A stretch of 64,000 bases of DNA from CAYTPI01 sp964439625 (GCA_964439625.1 CAYTPI010000011.1:62001-126000), one strand, 5' to 3'. Shown: positions 25,709 through 33,502, counted from the first letter of the stretch. A program made the numbers and translations. Notes: generated by a model from the letters alone, not told the origin.

Positions 25709-26716
25709 ATGATATCTACACTGACCAGAAACAGAATCGTTCTACAAGCCAATAAGCTGACGATAGGTTATGGCACCACTCGTCTGCTCAGTAACATTGA
25801 TGTGGCTATCCAGGCGGGTAGTCTCGTTTGTTTGTTAGGACCAAACGGAGTCGGAAAGTCAACGCTACTCCGAACGCTTACAGGCATGCAGCCAGCACTA
25901 GCAGGTGCCATTTCGTTAAATGGCACACTGTTAGCGAGGTTAAGCGGTCAGTCATTGGCGCGCCAGCTAGGGGTTGTCCTCACTGAACGGCCTGACGTTG
26001 GCATTCTTTCTACCTATGAACTGGTAGCCTTAGGACGGCACCCTTACACAGGTTGGTTTGGGCGGTTATCGAAAGATGATGAGCAGATTATCCGCGAGGC
26101 GATTATTGCAGTTGGGGCAGAAGCACTTGCCACCCAATCATTCACCGAACTGAGTGATGGGCAGCGGCAAAAGATCATGATTGCCCGAGCCTTAGCTCAG
26201 GAACCCAACCTCATCGTGCTTGATGAACCCACTGCCTTCCTTGATCTCCCGCACCGGCTGGATATTCTCCGCTTACTGCGGCAGATTGCGCATGACGAAG
26301 GGCGTTCTGTTCTGTTAACAACACATGATCTCGATCTCGCCTTGCATTTCGCCGATACCATCTGGTTGATGGGGCCAGCCCAGCCCATTCAAATAGGCAC
26401 ACCGGAGGAATTAGCCTTAAACGGCGCAATCCAGAAAATATTCCCGGCATTTGACGAAAATAATGGTGGTTTCACAGTCCATGCCGACCACCACGGTACA
26501 GAGATCGCCATTCAAGGCGACATGACCAGTAAAGAATATTTTTGGACAAAACGAGCGTTGCAGCGGATCGGGTTTAGGCTGCAAGAGACTGCGGCACGAG
26601 CCATCCAACTCGAAATAACAGCGTCACCAACTTGGCAGATTGATAACAAGCAATTCCAAACTATTGCTGACCTGTCGCGTTATTTGCAGTCCACTAAGTC
26701 GATACCTGTCAAGTGA
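25709..26716 (+). CDS. Orphan ABC transporter ATPase, iron-complex (FecE/BtuD) type
   Basis: 335 residues. The ATPase core (about 10-250) has Walker A GPNGVGKST, Q-loop equivalent in LGVVLTERPDVGIL, signature LSDGQRQK, Walker B LIVLDEPTAF and switch His TTHDLDLAL; it resembles ATPases for iron-siderophore, haem or cobalamin import. Residues about 255-335 are an extra C-terminal domain with alternating strands, absent from simple FecE proteins, that may be regulatory. No permease or binding-protein gene is adjacent; the upstream neighbour is the CHAD gene, four bases away. It must pair with components encoded elsewhere or act in another role. Confidence 0.85.
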   Translation: MISTLTRNRIVLQANKLTIGYGTTRLLSNIDVAIQAGSLVCLLGPNGVGKSTLLRTLTGMQPALAGAISLNGTLLARLSGQSLARQLGVVLTERPDVGILSTYELVALGRHPYTGWFGRLSKDDEQIIREAIIAVGAEALATQSFTELSDGQRQKIMIARALAQEPNLIVLDEPTAFLDLPHRLDILRLLRQIAHDEGRSVLLTTHDLDLALHFADTIWLMGPAQPIQIGTPEELALNGAIQKIFPAFDENNGGFTVHADHHGTEIAIQGDMTSKEYFWTKRALQRIGFRLQETAARAIQLEITASPTWQIDNKQFQTIADLSRYLQSTKSIPVK

Positions 26717-26749
26717 TTCCCAGCTACCGTGTGCATTTTGGGCAATCTA

Positions 26750-26776
26750 TTGCAATGTCTCGATATTTGGTATACT
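26750..26776 (+). promoter_or_regulatory. Candidate promoter of aro leader
   Basis: TATACT (26771-26776) preceded by TGG forms an extended -10 element; TTGCAA (26750-26755) is a possible -35 at the short spacing of 15. Transcription from here would start about 26783, giving a ~33-base leader before the leader-peptide ATG at 26816. Confidence 0.5.
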
Positions 26777-26815
26777 ATCTTCGCGAACTAGTAAATATTA
26801 CTGACTGAGCAAAGC

Positions 26816-26971
26816 ATGTTGGTTCAAGGCCACAGCAATAGAAGTCAAATAAACGAGAAGGCGTCAGAGAATCTTTGGCAATTCTTTAACGGTTTCTTTT
26901 TTTACTTCTATTACTTTTATTTTATGGTCTTACAGACTGGCATGGCTCTACGCGTGGGGAAAGCGGCTTAG
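26816..26971 (+). CDS. Phe/Tyr-rich leader peptide of aro operon
   Basis: 51 codons from ATG 26816 to TAG 26969-26971, too short for ordinary gene finders. Residues 21-36 are W-Q-F-F-N-G-F-F-F-Y-F-Y-Y-F-Y-F: eight Phe and four Tyr in sixteen residues, plus one Trp at residue 21. The codons (26876-26923) mix TTC/TTT and TAC/TAT, so this is not a simple T-tract artefact. The rest is ordinary: an N-terminal half with no aromatic run (MLVQGHSNRSQINEK) and a C-terminal LQTGMALRVGKAA. Only a weak ribosome site (GAG near 26807) is seen. The next genes make chorismate mutase, DAHP synthase and EPSP synthase, the route to Phe and Tyr, and a terminator hairpin follows. This is the design of classic pheL-type attenuation. 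Confidence 0.85.
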   Translation: MLVQGHSNRSQINEKASENLWQFFNGFFFYFYYFYFMVLQTGMALRVGKAA

Positions 26972-27018
26972 CGCACTTCCACGCAGTTCAGAATACGCAG
27001 CGAACATCGGCGTAGGGT
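26945..27018 (+). promoter_or_regulatory. Candidate antiterminator pairing of aro attenuator
   Basis: GCTCTACGC (26945-26953) can pair with GCGTAGGGT (27010-27018) in nine base pairs, two of them G-U. The second segment is the 5' arm of the terminator, so pairing blocks the terminator. The first segment starts 21 bases after the last Phe codon, free when a ribosome stalls in the Phe/Tyr run. A competing local hairpin GCGTGG (26952-26957) with CCACGC (26979-26984) could sequester it when the ribosome does not stall. Confidence 0.55.
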
Positions 27019-27043
27019 CAACACCTTACGCCGATTTTGTTGT
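27006..27043 (+). terminator. Attenuator terminator upstream of aroH
   Basis: Thirteen-pair stem: ATCGGCGTAGGGT (27006-27018) with ACCTTACGCCGAT (27023-27035), one G-U pair, CAAC tetraloop, followed by TTTGTTGT. It lies between the leader-peptide stop and the aroH ribosome site, where it would stop transcription when Phe/Tyr are abundant. Confidence 0.85.
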
Positions 27044-27075
27044 CTGATTGTCTGTCAACTATAGGTTGACCCTAC
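27012..27075 (+). repeat. Inverted repeat competing with attenuator terminator
   Basis: GTAGGGTCAAC (27012-27022) and GTTGACCCTAC (27065-27075) are perfect 11-base complements. The first copy covers the inner 5' arm and loop of the terminator, so pairing with the downstream copy excludes the terminator hairpin. The second copy ends about ten bases before the GAGGAGG site of aroH, so it could also affect translation. Confidence 0.7.
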
Positions 27076-27097
27076 CCATGCCAGAGAGGAGGCTTTA

Positions 27098-27517
27098 GTG
27101 AGCAGCAGCACTGAACAGAAGTTATGCAGAGGGGTACGCGGCGCGACAACGGTCGATGTTAATTCACGCGAGGCGATCCTTGAGCGCACGTCCGAACTGC
27201 TGCTTAAGATCGTCGAGATGAATGAGATGGACATTGATGACATTGCCAGTATGATGTTCACCGTTACCGCTGACCTTGATGCCGTTTACCCACCTGCCGC
27301 AGCACGCCACCTTGGCTGGACTGATGTCGCACTATTTACAACGAAAGAGCCACCGGTTGCTGGTAGTATGCATCGCACAATCCGCTTATTGATCCATTGG
27401 AACACGACCAAAAAAGCCAGCGAACTCATTCATTGTTACTTGCATGAGGCAGCCCGCCTTCGACCCGACTGGGCCGATAGAGCTAGCGGCGCCGACCATT
27501 CTGAAGAGCAAAGTTAG
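27098..27517 (+). CDS. aroH: Chorismate mutase, AroH (monofunctional) type
   Basis: 139 residues; GTG start 6 bases after an ideal GAGGAGG. It is of the trimeric Bacillus AroH fold: RGVRGATTVDVNSREAILERTSELL (~12-36, active-site Arg), MFTVTADLDAVYPPAAAR (~53-70) and the Arg/Ile stretch SMHRTIRLLIHWNT (~91-104). It turns chorismate into prephenate, the first committed step to Phe and Tyr. The C-terminal ~25 residues are longer than usual and end in an acidic tail. First gene after the Phe/Tyr leader, with aroF 33 bases downstream. Confidence 0.93.
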   Translation: MSSSTEQKLCRGVRGATTVDVNSREAILERTSELLLKIVEMNEMDIDDIASMMFTVTADLDAVYPPAAARHLGWTDVALFTTKEPPVAGSMHRTIRLLIHWNTTKKASELIHCYLHEAARLRPDWADRASGADHSEEQS

Positions 27518-27550
27518 CCACAGTTTCACAATCTCGATAGGAGAAGGAAG

Positions 27551-28573
27551 ATGATAATCGTCATGGAAAAGCACGCCACAAAAGAGCAGATCAGCGCAGT
27601 GATCGACTGGGTCTCAGCGCATGGGCTGGATACCGATGTATCTGAAGGCGAAGAACTGACCATCATCGGTGTTAAGGGCGACGAGCGCACCTTAGACCGG
27701 GGTCAGGTAGAAAGCCTGGAAGGGGTCGAAAAGACAATGCCGGTTCTGCCACCCTATAAGAAGGCCAGCATCGATATGCACCCCGAACCAACTATGATTG
27801 CCCTCAACGGCATGCGGGTTGGTAGTGCAGCAGGTAACAAACTGGTGATGATCGCAGGCCCCTGTTCCGCGGAAAGCCGCGAGCAAGTGCTAGAGACAGC
27901 GCATGCCGTCAAAGAAGCTGGGGCAACCGCCTTCCGGGGTGGCGCGTACAAGCCGCGCAGTTCACCGTACAGTTTCCAAGGGCATGGTGTTGACGCCCTC
28001 GAATGGATGGCAGAAGCCCGCGAGAAGTACGATTTACCTGTCGTGACCGAATGTATGTCTGTTGATACCCTGCCTATCGTCGATGACCTCGCTGATGTCA
28101 TTCAGATTGGTGCGCGCAATATGCAGAACTACGCACTTTTGAAAGCCCTCGGTGGCGCTAAGAATCCTGTACTACTCAAACGCGGCATGAGTGCCACCAT
28201 GGAAGAACTGCTGATGTCTGCCGAATACATCCTTGCCAATGGTAACCCGAACGTCATGTTGTGCGAACGCGGCATCCGCACCTTCGAGAAGTATACGCGC
28301 AACACCTTCGATCTCAACGCCATCCCCGCCCTCAAAGAGCGCACCCACCTTCCAATTATCGCGGACCCCTCACATGCAACAGGGCACTGGGAATATGTTG
28401 AATCTGTGACACTAGGAGCAATTGCGGCTGGCGCTGATGGCACAATCATTGAAGTCCACCCTAACCCCTCCGAAGCTCTTTCTGATGGTCAGCAGTCGTT
28501 ACTGCCAGAACGCTATGAGGCTCTAATGGAAAAGGCCAGACAAGTCGCCGCAGCCATTGGTCGCTCAATCTAG
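27551..28573 (+). CDS. aroF: 3-deoxy-7-phosphoheptulonate (DAHP) synthase
   Basis: 340 residues, with AGGAGAAGG before the ATG. Residues 1-70 are the ferredoxin-like regulatory domain (MIIVMEKHATKEQISAVIDW) that Thermotoga-type enzymes use for feedback inhibition by Phe and Tyr. The TIM barrel carries AGPCSAESREQ (~103-113), FRGGAYKPRSSPYSFQG (~128-144), LLKRGMSATMEELLMSAEYI (~202-221), CERGIRTFEKYTRNTFD (~230-246) and DPSHATGHW (~266-274). It joins phosphoenolpyruvate and erythrose 4-phosphate, the entry step of the shikimate pathway. So the operon has both attenuation (leader) and allosteric control. Confidence 0.96.
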   Translation: MIIVMEKHATKEQISAVIDWVSAHGLDTDVSEGEELTIIGVKGDERTLDRGQVESLEGVEKTMPVLPPYKKASIDMHPEPTMIALNGMRVGSAAGNKLVMIAGPCSAESREQVLETAHAVKEAGATAFRGGAYKPRSSPYSFQGHGVDALEWMAEAREKYDLPVVTECMSVDTLPIVDDLADVIQIGARNMQNYALLKALGGAKNPVLLKRGMSATMEELLMSAEYILANGNPNVMLCERGIRTFEKYTRNTFDLNAIPALKERTHLPIIADPSHATGHWEYVESVTLGAIAAGADGTIIEVHPNPSEALSDGQQSLLPERYEALMEKARQVAAAIGRSI

Positions 28574-28592
28574 CAGTGCTCTTGAGTCTCAG

Positions 28593-28614
28593 GTGAGGTG
28601 TTTCGACACCTCAC
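28593..28614 (+). promoter_or_regulatory. Intercistronic UUCG hairpin aroF/aroA
   Basis: A perfect nine-base stem (GTGAGGTGT at 28593-28601, ACACCTCAC at 28606-28614) closed by a TTCG tetraloop, very stable in RNA. No T tract follows directly (TTCGTCATTTT), so it is more likely a stabilising or processing hairpin than a full terminator. A GTG inside it (28598) opens the longer aroA frame and is not a credible start. Confidence 0.7.
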
Positions 28615-28639
28615 TTCGTCATTTTGGGGAGAAACAACT

Positions 28640-29935
28640 ATGGCAACGTTGATCGTCACGCCGACGGCAGAATTTCAGGGCCAGACAACCGTCCCAGGAG
28701 ATAAGTCAATCAGTCATCGGGCTTTATTACTCGGGTCACTGGCTGAAGGTACCAACCGCATTCGCGGCTGGCTCGCTGGGGGGGACACCTTGGCGACGCT
28801 GGAAGCTATGCGCGGGCTTGGGTTGATAATTGAACGCGACGGTACCACGCTCCAATTTGACGGCGCACCGTTACAAGCACCGGCACAGCCAATTGACTGC
28901 GTCAACGCCGGCACACTGATCCGTATTCTGGCAGGGTTACTGACCTGGCAGCCATTTGAGACCACTCTAGACGGGTCTAAACAGCTCCGTAAGCGTCCCA
29001 TGGCCCGCGTGACAGTCCCGCTGCGCGCAATAGGTGCCATTATCACAGATACAGACGGCAAAGCGCCGATAACCATTTCACCCACTGTGGTGAAGGGCGG
29101 CGAGCAAACGCTCAAAGTTGCCAGTGCCCAAGTGAAGTCTTGTCTGCTGCTAGCGGGGTTAGGCGCCACCGAAGGCGTCACAGTGCATTCGCCTGGTCCT
29201 AGTCGTGATCACACCGAGCGCATGTTGGAAGCCATAGGCGCAGACATCATAGTTGAGGGCTACACCGTGACGGTGAAACCGCTCAACGGTCGTCGGTTGA
29301 AGCCACTCGACATGACCATCCCTGGTGATATCTCGTCCGCTGCCTTCCCGATTGTCGCAGCGTGCATTATGCAAAATGCGGCGGTGACATTCACCGATGT
29401 TGGGCTGAACACCACCCGCACTGGCCTACTTGACATTTTACAAGCCATGAATGCCACCCTCACCATTGAGCAAACCAGCGTTGAGGGTGGCGAGCCAATT
29501 GGCACGATGACGGCAAGTAGTTCGCCCAATCTCACAGCCACTGACATTTCAGGTGACCGTGTTGTGCGTGCCATCGACGAACTGCCAATCATCACAGTCG
29601 CCGCTACACAAGCACAAGGCCAAACGGTCATCCGTGATGCACAAGAGTTGCGCGTGAAAGAAGTTGACCGCATCAGCTTGGTAGCCCAGGAACTCACAAA
29701 AATGGGCGCTAAAATCGAGGAGAAACCCGACGGCATGATTATCAACGGCCCCGTCAAGCTCAAAGGGGCCAACGTTGACAGCTACGGTGATCACCGTTTG
29801 GGGATGGCGTTAGCTGTTGCTGGGCTGGTCGCAGAGGGCGAAACCGTTATAGAAGAAGCCGAATGCATCGCCGACTCATTCCCTGGCTTTACCGAACTTA
29901 TGCAGAACCTTGGCGCACAATTCCGCGCTGGTTAG
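28640..29935 (+). CDS. aroA: EPSP synthase (3-phosphoshikimate 1-carboxyvinyltransferase)
   Basis: 431 residues from ATG 28640, preceded by GGGGAGA; the upstream GTG at 28598 lies within a hairpin. Signature stretches: VPGDKSISHRALLLGSLAEGTN (~14-35, substrate phosphate site), DCVNAGTLIRILAGLL (~86-101; the family's G-N-x-G-T motif reads N-A-G-T), DGSKQLRKRPMARV (~110-123) and VKEVDRISLVAQELTKMG (~336-353). It transfers enolpyruvate from PEP to shikimate 3-phosphate, the penultimate step before chorismate. Last gene of aroH-aroF-aroA; its TAG overlaps the stop region of convergent cbiO by four bases. Confidence 0.96.
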   Translation: MATLIVTPTAEFQGQTTVPGDKSISHRALLLGSLAEGTNRIRGWLAGGDTLATLEAMRGLGLIIERDGTTLQFDGAPLQAPAQPIDCVNAGTLIRILAGLLTWQPFETTLDGSKQLRKRPMARVTVPLRAIGAIITDTDGKAPITISPTVVKGGEQTLKVASAQVKSCLLLAGLGATEGVTVHSPGPSRDHTERMLEAIGADIIVEGYTVTVKPLNGRRLKPLDMTIPGDISSAAFPIVAACIMQNAAVTFTDVGLNTTRTGLLDILQAMNATLTIEQTSVEGGEPIGTMTASSSPNLTATDISGDRVVRAIDELPIITVAATQAQGQTVIRDAQELRVKEVDRISLVAQELTKMGAKIEEKPDGMIINGPVKLKGANVDSYGDHRLGMALAVAGLVAEGETVIEEAECIADSFPGFTELMQNLGAQFRAG

Positions 29936-30663
29936 CGATATCGCAGGGAAGGTGGCACTTCTAGGTTGTGCGCCTCCATAAAGTCAATGTCGCTCATCAC
30001 GTCGGTACACGCGCCCGTTTTGATGATAGTACCATTGTCAATGACAGCGACCCGTTGGCAGATTTCCAGCACCAACTCTAAATCATGCGAGGCGAGAAGC
30101 ACGCTGTGGGGTGGATTCTTCAAGAAGTCAATCAGGCGGCGGCGGGCGCGTGCATCGAGGTTGGCCCCCGGCTCATCATAGATCAGCAAACCCGGTTCCA
30201 TCGATAACGCGGCGGCAATAGCCGCCATCCGCTTCTCACCACCAGAAAGGCGATGTGGCGCCCGATCAGCTAGGTGAGGAATACCCGTCAATTGAAGCGA
30301 GCGGTCTACGCGCTCTTCGATTTCCTCATTAGTTAAGCCAAGGTTCTGTGGCCCAAAGGCGATGTCGTCCCAAACTCGGGTCGAAAACAATTGATCATCG
30401 GGGTCTTGAAAAACCATGCCGATTTTTTGATAGAACTTACCTGGCACCACGGGTTCCCCGTAGAGACTGATTGACCCGTCGGAGGGTTGTAAGATGCCGC
30501 AAGCAAGCAGAAAAAGAGTCGTTTTACCAGCCCCATTCGGCCCGATGAGCCCAAGGCGTTCGCTATCTTGAATTTCTAGATTAACCTCGCTGAGGACTTG
30601 CTGACCTGTCGGGTAGACAAAGCCAAGATTTTGTAAGCTCAGGGCAACTGAGCGGTCAGCCAT
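29932..30663 (-). CDS. cbiO: Cobalt/nickel ECF transporter ATPase
   Basis: 243 residues. Walker A GPNGAGKTT (~39-47), Q-loop VFQDPDDQLFS (~83-93; the D-P-D-D-Q-L-F form is typical of ECF ATPases), signature LSGGEKRM (~138-145), Walker B LLIYDEPGANLD (~157-168) and switch His SHDLELV (~192-198). It powers the CbiM-CbiQ importer encoded just upstream: its start overlaps cbiQ by 25 bases. Transcription order is Fur-proximal lipoprotein, NikL-like, cbiM, cbiQ, cbiO. Confidence 0.92.
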   Translation of the reverse strand: MADRSVALSLQNLGFVYPTGQQVLSEVNLEIQDSERLGLIGPNGAGKTTLFLLACGILQPSDGSISLYGEPVVPGKFYQKIGMVFQDPDDQLFSTRVWDDIAFGPQNLGLTNEEIEERVDRSLQLTGIPHLADRAPHRLSGGEKRMAAIAAALSMEPGLLIYDEPGANLDARARRRLIDFLKNPPHSVLLASHDLELVLEICQRVAVIDNGTIIKTGACTDVMSDIDFMEAHNLEVPPSLRYR

Positions 30664-31415
30664 ATTTGACTCGCGATCAACAGAAGTGACATTAGTATTA
30701 CGAGTGCAAAGTATACTACATCTGTGTTAGTTACTCGCATAACTACTCTGGTCGGGATGCCAGCACCGTAGCCCCGTAGACGCATGGCGTTATAAATGCG
30801 GTCAGCACGATCATAGCTGCGCACCAGCAAGCCGCCGATCAACGAGGAAAGATGGTTAACCGTGTGCCGGTTGAGCTTGCTCCCCTGAAAGCCACGCAGA
30901 CGCATAGCGCGCTGCATCCGGGTGAGGTCTTCTGCAGCCTCGAAAATGTAACGATAAGTCAGCAGCAGCATGTCGATCAAGATATCTGGCAAACCCAGTG
31001 ATTGCAATGTATGTGCGACTGTTAAAAAAGGCATCGAGCCGAACAACACTACCATCACGGTGATGATACTGACAAAACGTGTGCCGATCACGACTGCTTG
31101 AAGAATTCCCTCTTGTTTGATGGCAACTGGCCCGACCTGCACCAGCACCGTTTCGCCAGCGATCAAGGGCAGCAGCACAGCCAATGATAGCAAAAAAAAC
31201 CCTGGATACTTGAGGCGACCAATAAGGTAGGAGAACGGCAAGCGCGACACACTAAAGAGCACCAGCGCAATCAGCAAAATAACAGGCAGCAAGGCCAACT
31301 GCTGCACCAACGAGAACGCAACGGCTAAAAGAAACAAGCCTATGAGCTTGAGTCGCGCATTCCATGAATGGATGGGCGACTCTAAATGCGCATAGGCATC
31401 AAGTTCGTGTTGCAA
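30639..31415 (-). CDS. cbiQ: ECF transporter transmembrane subunit CbiQ
   Basis: 258 residues. Hydrophobic segments at about 25-60, 65-85, 100-135 and 235-255, with the coupling helices carrying the Ala-Arg-Gly type motifs AMRLRGFQGSK (~165-175) and NAMRLRGYGAG (~208-218) that contact the ATPase. It is the T component that joins the metal-binding subunit CbiM to CbiO. Three bases separate it from cbiM. Confidence 0.92.
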   Translation of the reverse strand: MQHELDAYAHLESPIHSWNARLKLIGLFLLAVAFSLVQQLALLPVILLIALVLFSVSRLPFSYLIGRLKYPGFFLLSLAVLLPLIAGETVLVQVGPVAIKQEGILQAVVIGTRFVSIITVMVVLFGSMPFLTVAHTLQSLGLPDILIDMLLLTYRYIFEAAEDLTRMQRAMRLRGFQGSKLNRHTVNHLSSLIGGLLVRSYDRADRIYNAMRLRGYGAGIPTRVVMRVTNTDVVYFALVILMSLLLIASQIWLTAQLP

Positions 31416-31418
31416 TGG

Positions 31419-32138
31419 TTAGTCCCCGGCAGCCGAAGGGGTCATCGCTGGCTTACTGACTGCCTCTGCAGGTGACTCAGCCGGGGGCGCCTCGCGAACT
31501 GGGCCAAGTATTTCAGGGCGCACCTTGTAGATATAACGAACAATGAAAGCCGTCGCGACCCCTTCGACTAACGCCAGCGGAAGATGGGCGACAGCCAACG
31601 CTGTAATACTTGCTCGTTCAGCAGCGACATCGATTGTGCCCGGAATCGTCAAAATAAGCACGCTGAAGGCCATACCGACAATAACAAGCACGCCCATGGT
31701 GCCACCCAAAAAACCTAATAAAGCGACAGCAATTGCCTCACGCTTGGGTAGAATGCGAGAACGTAACTGAAAAATGTAGTGGGCGGCAATCGCTGAACTA
31801 GCAAACAAAGTTGTGTTTACACCGAGCGTGACGATGCCCCCATGTTGAAACATCACAGCTTGAAGGAACAACCCTATCAGCAAGCTGGGAACAGCGTACC
31901 AACCGAGCAGCACGCCCATCAATCCCCCCAGCAATAGATGAACGCTGGTTGGTGGAATTGGGATATGTACCCACGTCGCTACGAAGAAAGCCGCTGCTAG
32001 TAGGGCCGCTTTGGGAATCTCAGCTCGTGGATCATCCTTCTTTTCAATTTGCTTGATTGCATACCAAGTGCCAGCGCTTGCCGTGACATAGCCTGCTGCC
32101 GAAACAGCGACCGGAAGAATACCATCGGGGATATGCAT
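31419..32138 (-). CDS. cbiM: Cobalt/nickel ECF substrate-binding subunit CbiM/NikM
   Basis: 239 residues. It begins MHIPDGILPV; the N-terminal Met-His(-x-x-Asp) is the metal site of CbiM/NikM, where the amino group and His2 bind Co2+ or Ni2+. Further His in WVHIPIPPTSVHLLLGG (~57-73) completes the family pattern. Six to seven membrane helices are visible. The C-terminal ~30 residues are Ala/Pro/Glu-rich and probably a soluble tail. Metal (Ni or Co) cannot be told from sequence alone. Confidence 0.94.
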   Translation of the reverse strand: MHIPDGILPVAVSAAGYVTASAGTWYAIKQIEKKDDPRAEIPKAALLAAAFFVATWVHIPIPPTSVHLLLGGLMGVLLGWYAVPSLLIGLFLQAVMFQHGGIVTLGVNTTLFASSAIAAHYIFQLRSRILPKREAIAVALLGFLGGTMGVLVIVGMAFSVLILTIPGTIDVAAERASITALAVAHLPLALVEGVATAFIVRYIYKVRPEILGPVREAPPAESPAEAVSKPAMTPSAAGD

Positions 32139-32142
32139 AAAT

Positions 32143-32631
32143 TTATTCTTTCTCTTGCCCTGTTTGCGTTTCTTTTGGCTTGTCTCCCCGGTAGAAGAAC
32201 AAAGCCGTACCCACCAACCCCCAGAGGACGCTGGCTCCCATCAAGACAGTTTGTGGTGTGCTTAACGCAGTAGCTTCACTGCTAGCAGAACCACTTTCAT
32301 CGAATTCAATATCGACGCTCTGCCCATGCCCTGCCTGGCGAACCTGTACCGTCCATGTGCCGGGCTGTTCGGTGTCAGGAGTAAATGTAAAGAAGCCTTC
32401 TTCGTCGGTTATGCCCGTAATCTGAGGCTCTGTTAGGCTGTCTGGCCCAAATACAGATACCTGCCCTTCTGCCATCGGTTCGCCGCCATCAAACACAGCT
32501 TGAATCGTGACAGCAGGCTCAATGGAGTAATTGATATTTACTCCATGAGCCTGCACAGTTTGTAAACTGAGTAGGGCAACTAGCGCTGCGGCAAACCCAA
32601 GAAAAAAGCCTTTAGCCAAGGCTAGTTTCAT
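32143..32631 (-). CDS. Small extracytoplasmic component of Co/Ni transporter (NikL/CbiN-like)
   Basis: 162 residues from ATG 32631 (GAAGG about 7 bases upstream), overlapping the lipoprotein gene by 20 bases. A signal peptide (MKLALAKGFFLGFAAAL, cleavage after VQAHG or just before) is followed by a single beta-sandwich of carboxypeptidase-regulatory/DUF4198 style (about 30-115; VNINYSIEPAVTIQAVFDGG), then a C-terminal membrane helix (~130-150). It occupies the place of NikL or CbiN in Ni/Co ECF loci, where small periplasmic or membrane partners help load the metal. The new N-terminus after cleavage would start at or near His. Confidence 0.72.
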   Translation of the reverse strand: MKLALAKGFFLGFAAALVALLSLQTVQAHGVNINYSIEPAVTIQAVFDGGEPMAEGQVSVFGPDSLTEPQITGITDEEGFFTFTPDTEQPGTWTVQVRQAGHGQSVDIEFDESGSASSEATALSTPQTVLMGASVLWGLVGTALFFYRGDKPKETQTGQEKE

Positions 32632-33364
32632 CACAGTGCCCTTCACCGACGTGCCCAAGGCTCAGTAATGCACCTTTGAACAGTTCGGCATCTTCTGCAC
32701 TCATTTCAGCTTCAACCGTTTCGAGGTCAACCTCTAAGACACCATCTTGTGCTAACGCAGAGAAGGGGTCAAAGCCTGGCGCACCTTCGTTTAACTCGTC
32801 GTCAGCGTCGAGTTCAATGTCACCAAAGACGTGGTCAAAGTGGAAGGTCATCTCAACATCGCCAGTAGAGTCGGCCTCAACGATGCCCTTACGCTCATCA
32901 CCAACGAATTCACCACAGGAATAAGTGTAAGCAGTTGGTACGGTGATGATGAACTCAATTGTTTCACCGTCCTTAATAGCGACTCCATCCATCACAATCG
33001 ATGAGCCTTCATAGTCACCTTCGGTAGCTGGGACGATGCTCCAGTCAAGGTTATTGTAGAAGCCGACAGGTACATCTTCGGAAGTCGTAACTAAAATAGT
33101 ATCTGCGTTTTCGTCACCCTCTGCCAAGTCTAGTGTGCTGGCAGCCTCAAGAGCAACTTCATTTTCACCATCTTGTGAGGCAGCAACACTGTCGACTGTC
33201 ACATAGACGTGGTCGAAGTCAATGCGCCAACCATCCTTCGATACGAAACCTTCACGAACGAAACCCTCACCATTCGCTCTAAACTCCAATGAGCCAGTTT
33301 CAGCTTGTGGTGCGCAAGCCGTTAGCATCAAAACGCCAATGAGAAATAAGGTTATGCGCTTCAT
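32612..33364 (-). CDS. Acidic lipoprotein linked to Co/Ni transporter
   Basis: 250 residues. The signal peptide ends in a lipobox, LMLTAC, so Cys17 should be lipidated. The mature part is very acidic and beta-rich, with DFDHVYVTVDSVAASQ (~49-64) as in DUF4382-like proteins, and candidate metal ligands in TAYTYSCGEFVG (~143-154), MTFHFDHVFGDIE (~172-184) and the C-terminal LGHVGEGHCDE (~237-247). Two Cys and several His near the C-terminus, together with the position at the head of a Co/Ni import operon, suggest an outer-surface metal binder or chaperone. I do not know a named family for certain. Confidence 0.65.
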   Translation of the reverse strand: MKRITLFLIGVLMLTACAPQAETGSLEFRANGEGFVREGFVSKDGWRIDFDHVYVTVDSVAASQDGENEVALEAASTLDLAEGDENADTILVTTSEDVPVGFYNNLDWSIVPATEGDYEGSSIVMDGVAIKDGETIEFIITVPTAYTYSCGEFVGDERKGIVEADSTGDVEMTFHFDHVFGDIELDADDELNEGAPGFDPFSALAQDGVLEVDLETVEAEMSAEDAELFKGALLSLGHVGEGHCDETSLG

Positions 33365-33434
33365 ATATTTGACGGTTACTTTCTAACTAATTTTTAGAAT
33401 GATCCTTAGCTAAGAGCATAACAGCATAAAACCC

Positions 33435-33454
33435 TATTGCAAATATTCGCAATA
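33435..33454. promoter_or_regulatory. Palindrome upstream of Co/Ni operon (Fur-family box or terminator)
   Basis: TATTGC and GCAATA arms (33435-33440 and 33449-33454) around AAATATTC, with outer ACC...GGT matches extending it. It lies about 70-90 bases upstream of the lipoprotein start and about 50 bases after the Fur gene stop. Size and A/T-rich symmetry suit a Fur/Nur/Zur operator. Because AACC...GGTTTT flank it, it could instead be the Fur-gene terminator. Confidence 0.5.
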
Positions 33455-33502
33455 AGGTTTTTCTTAGTATTGTGTCAGAATTATTCTATTGGCATGTTAG
33501 GC

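Noticed and set aside
28598..28639. Longer aroA start at GTG 28598
   Set aside because: The GTG lies inside a perfect hairpin and the family N-terminus plus a ribosome site fit ATG 28640.
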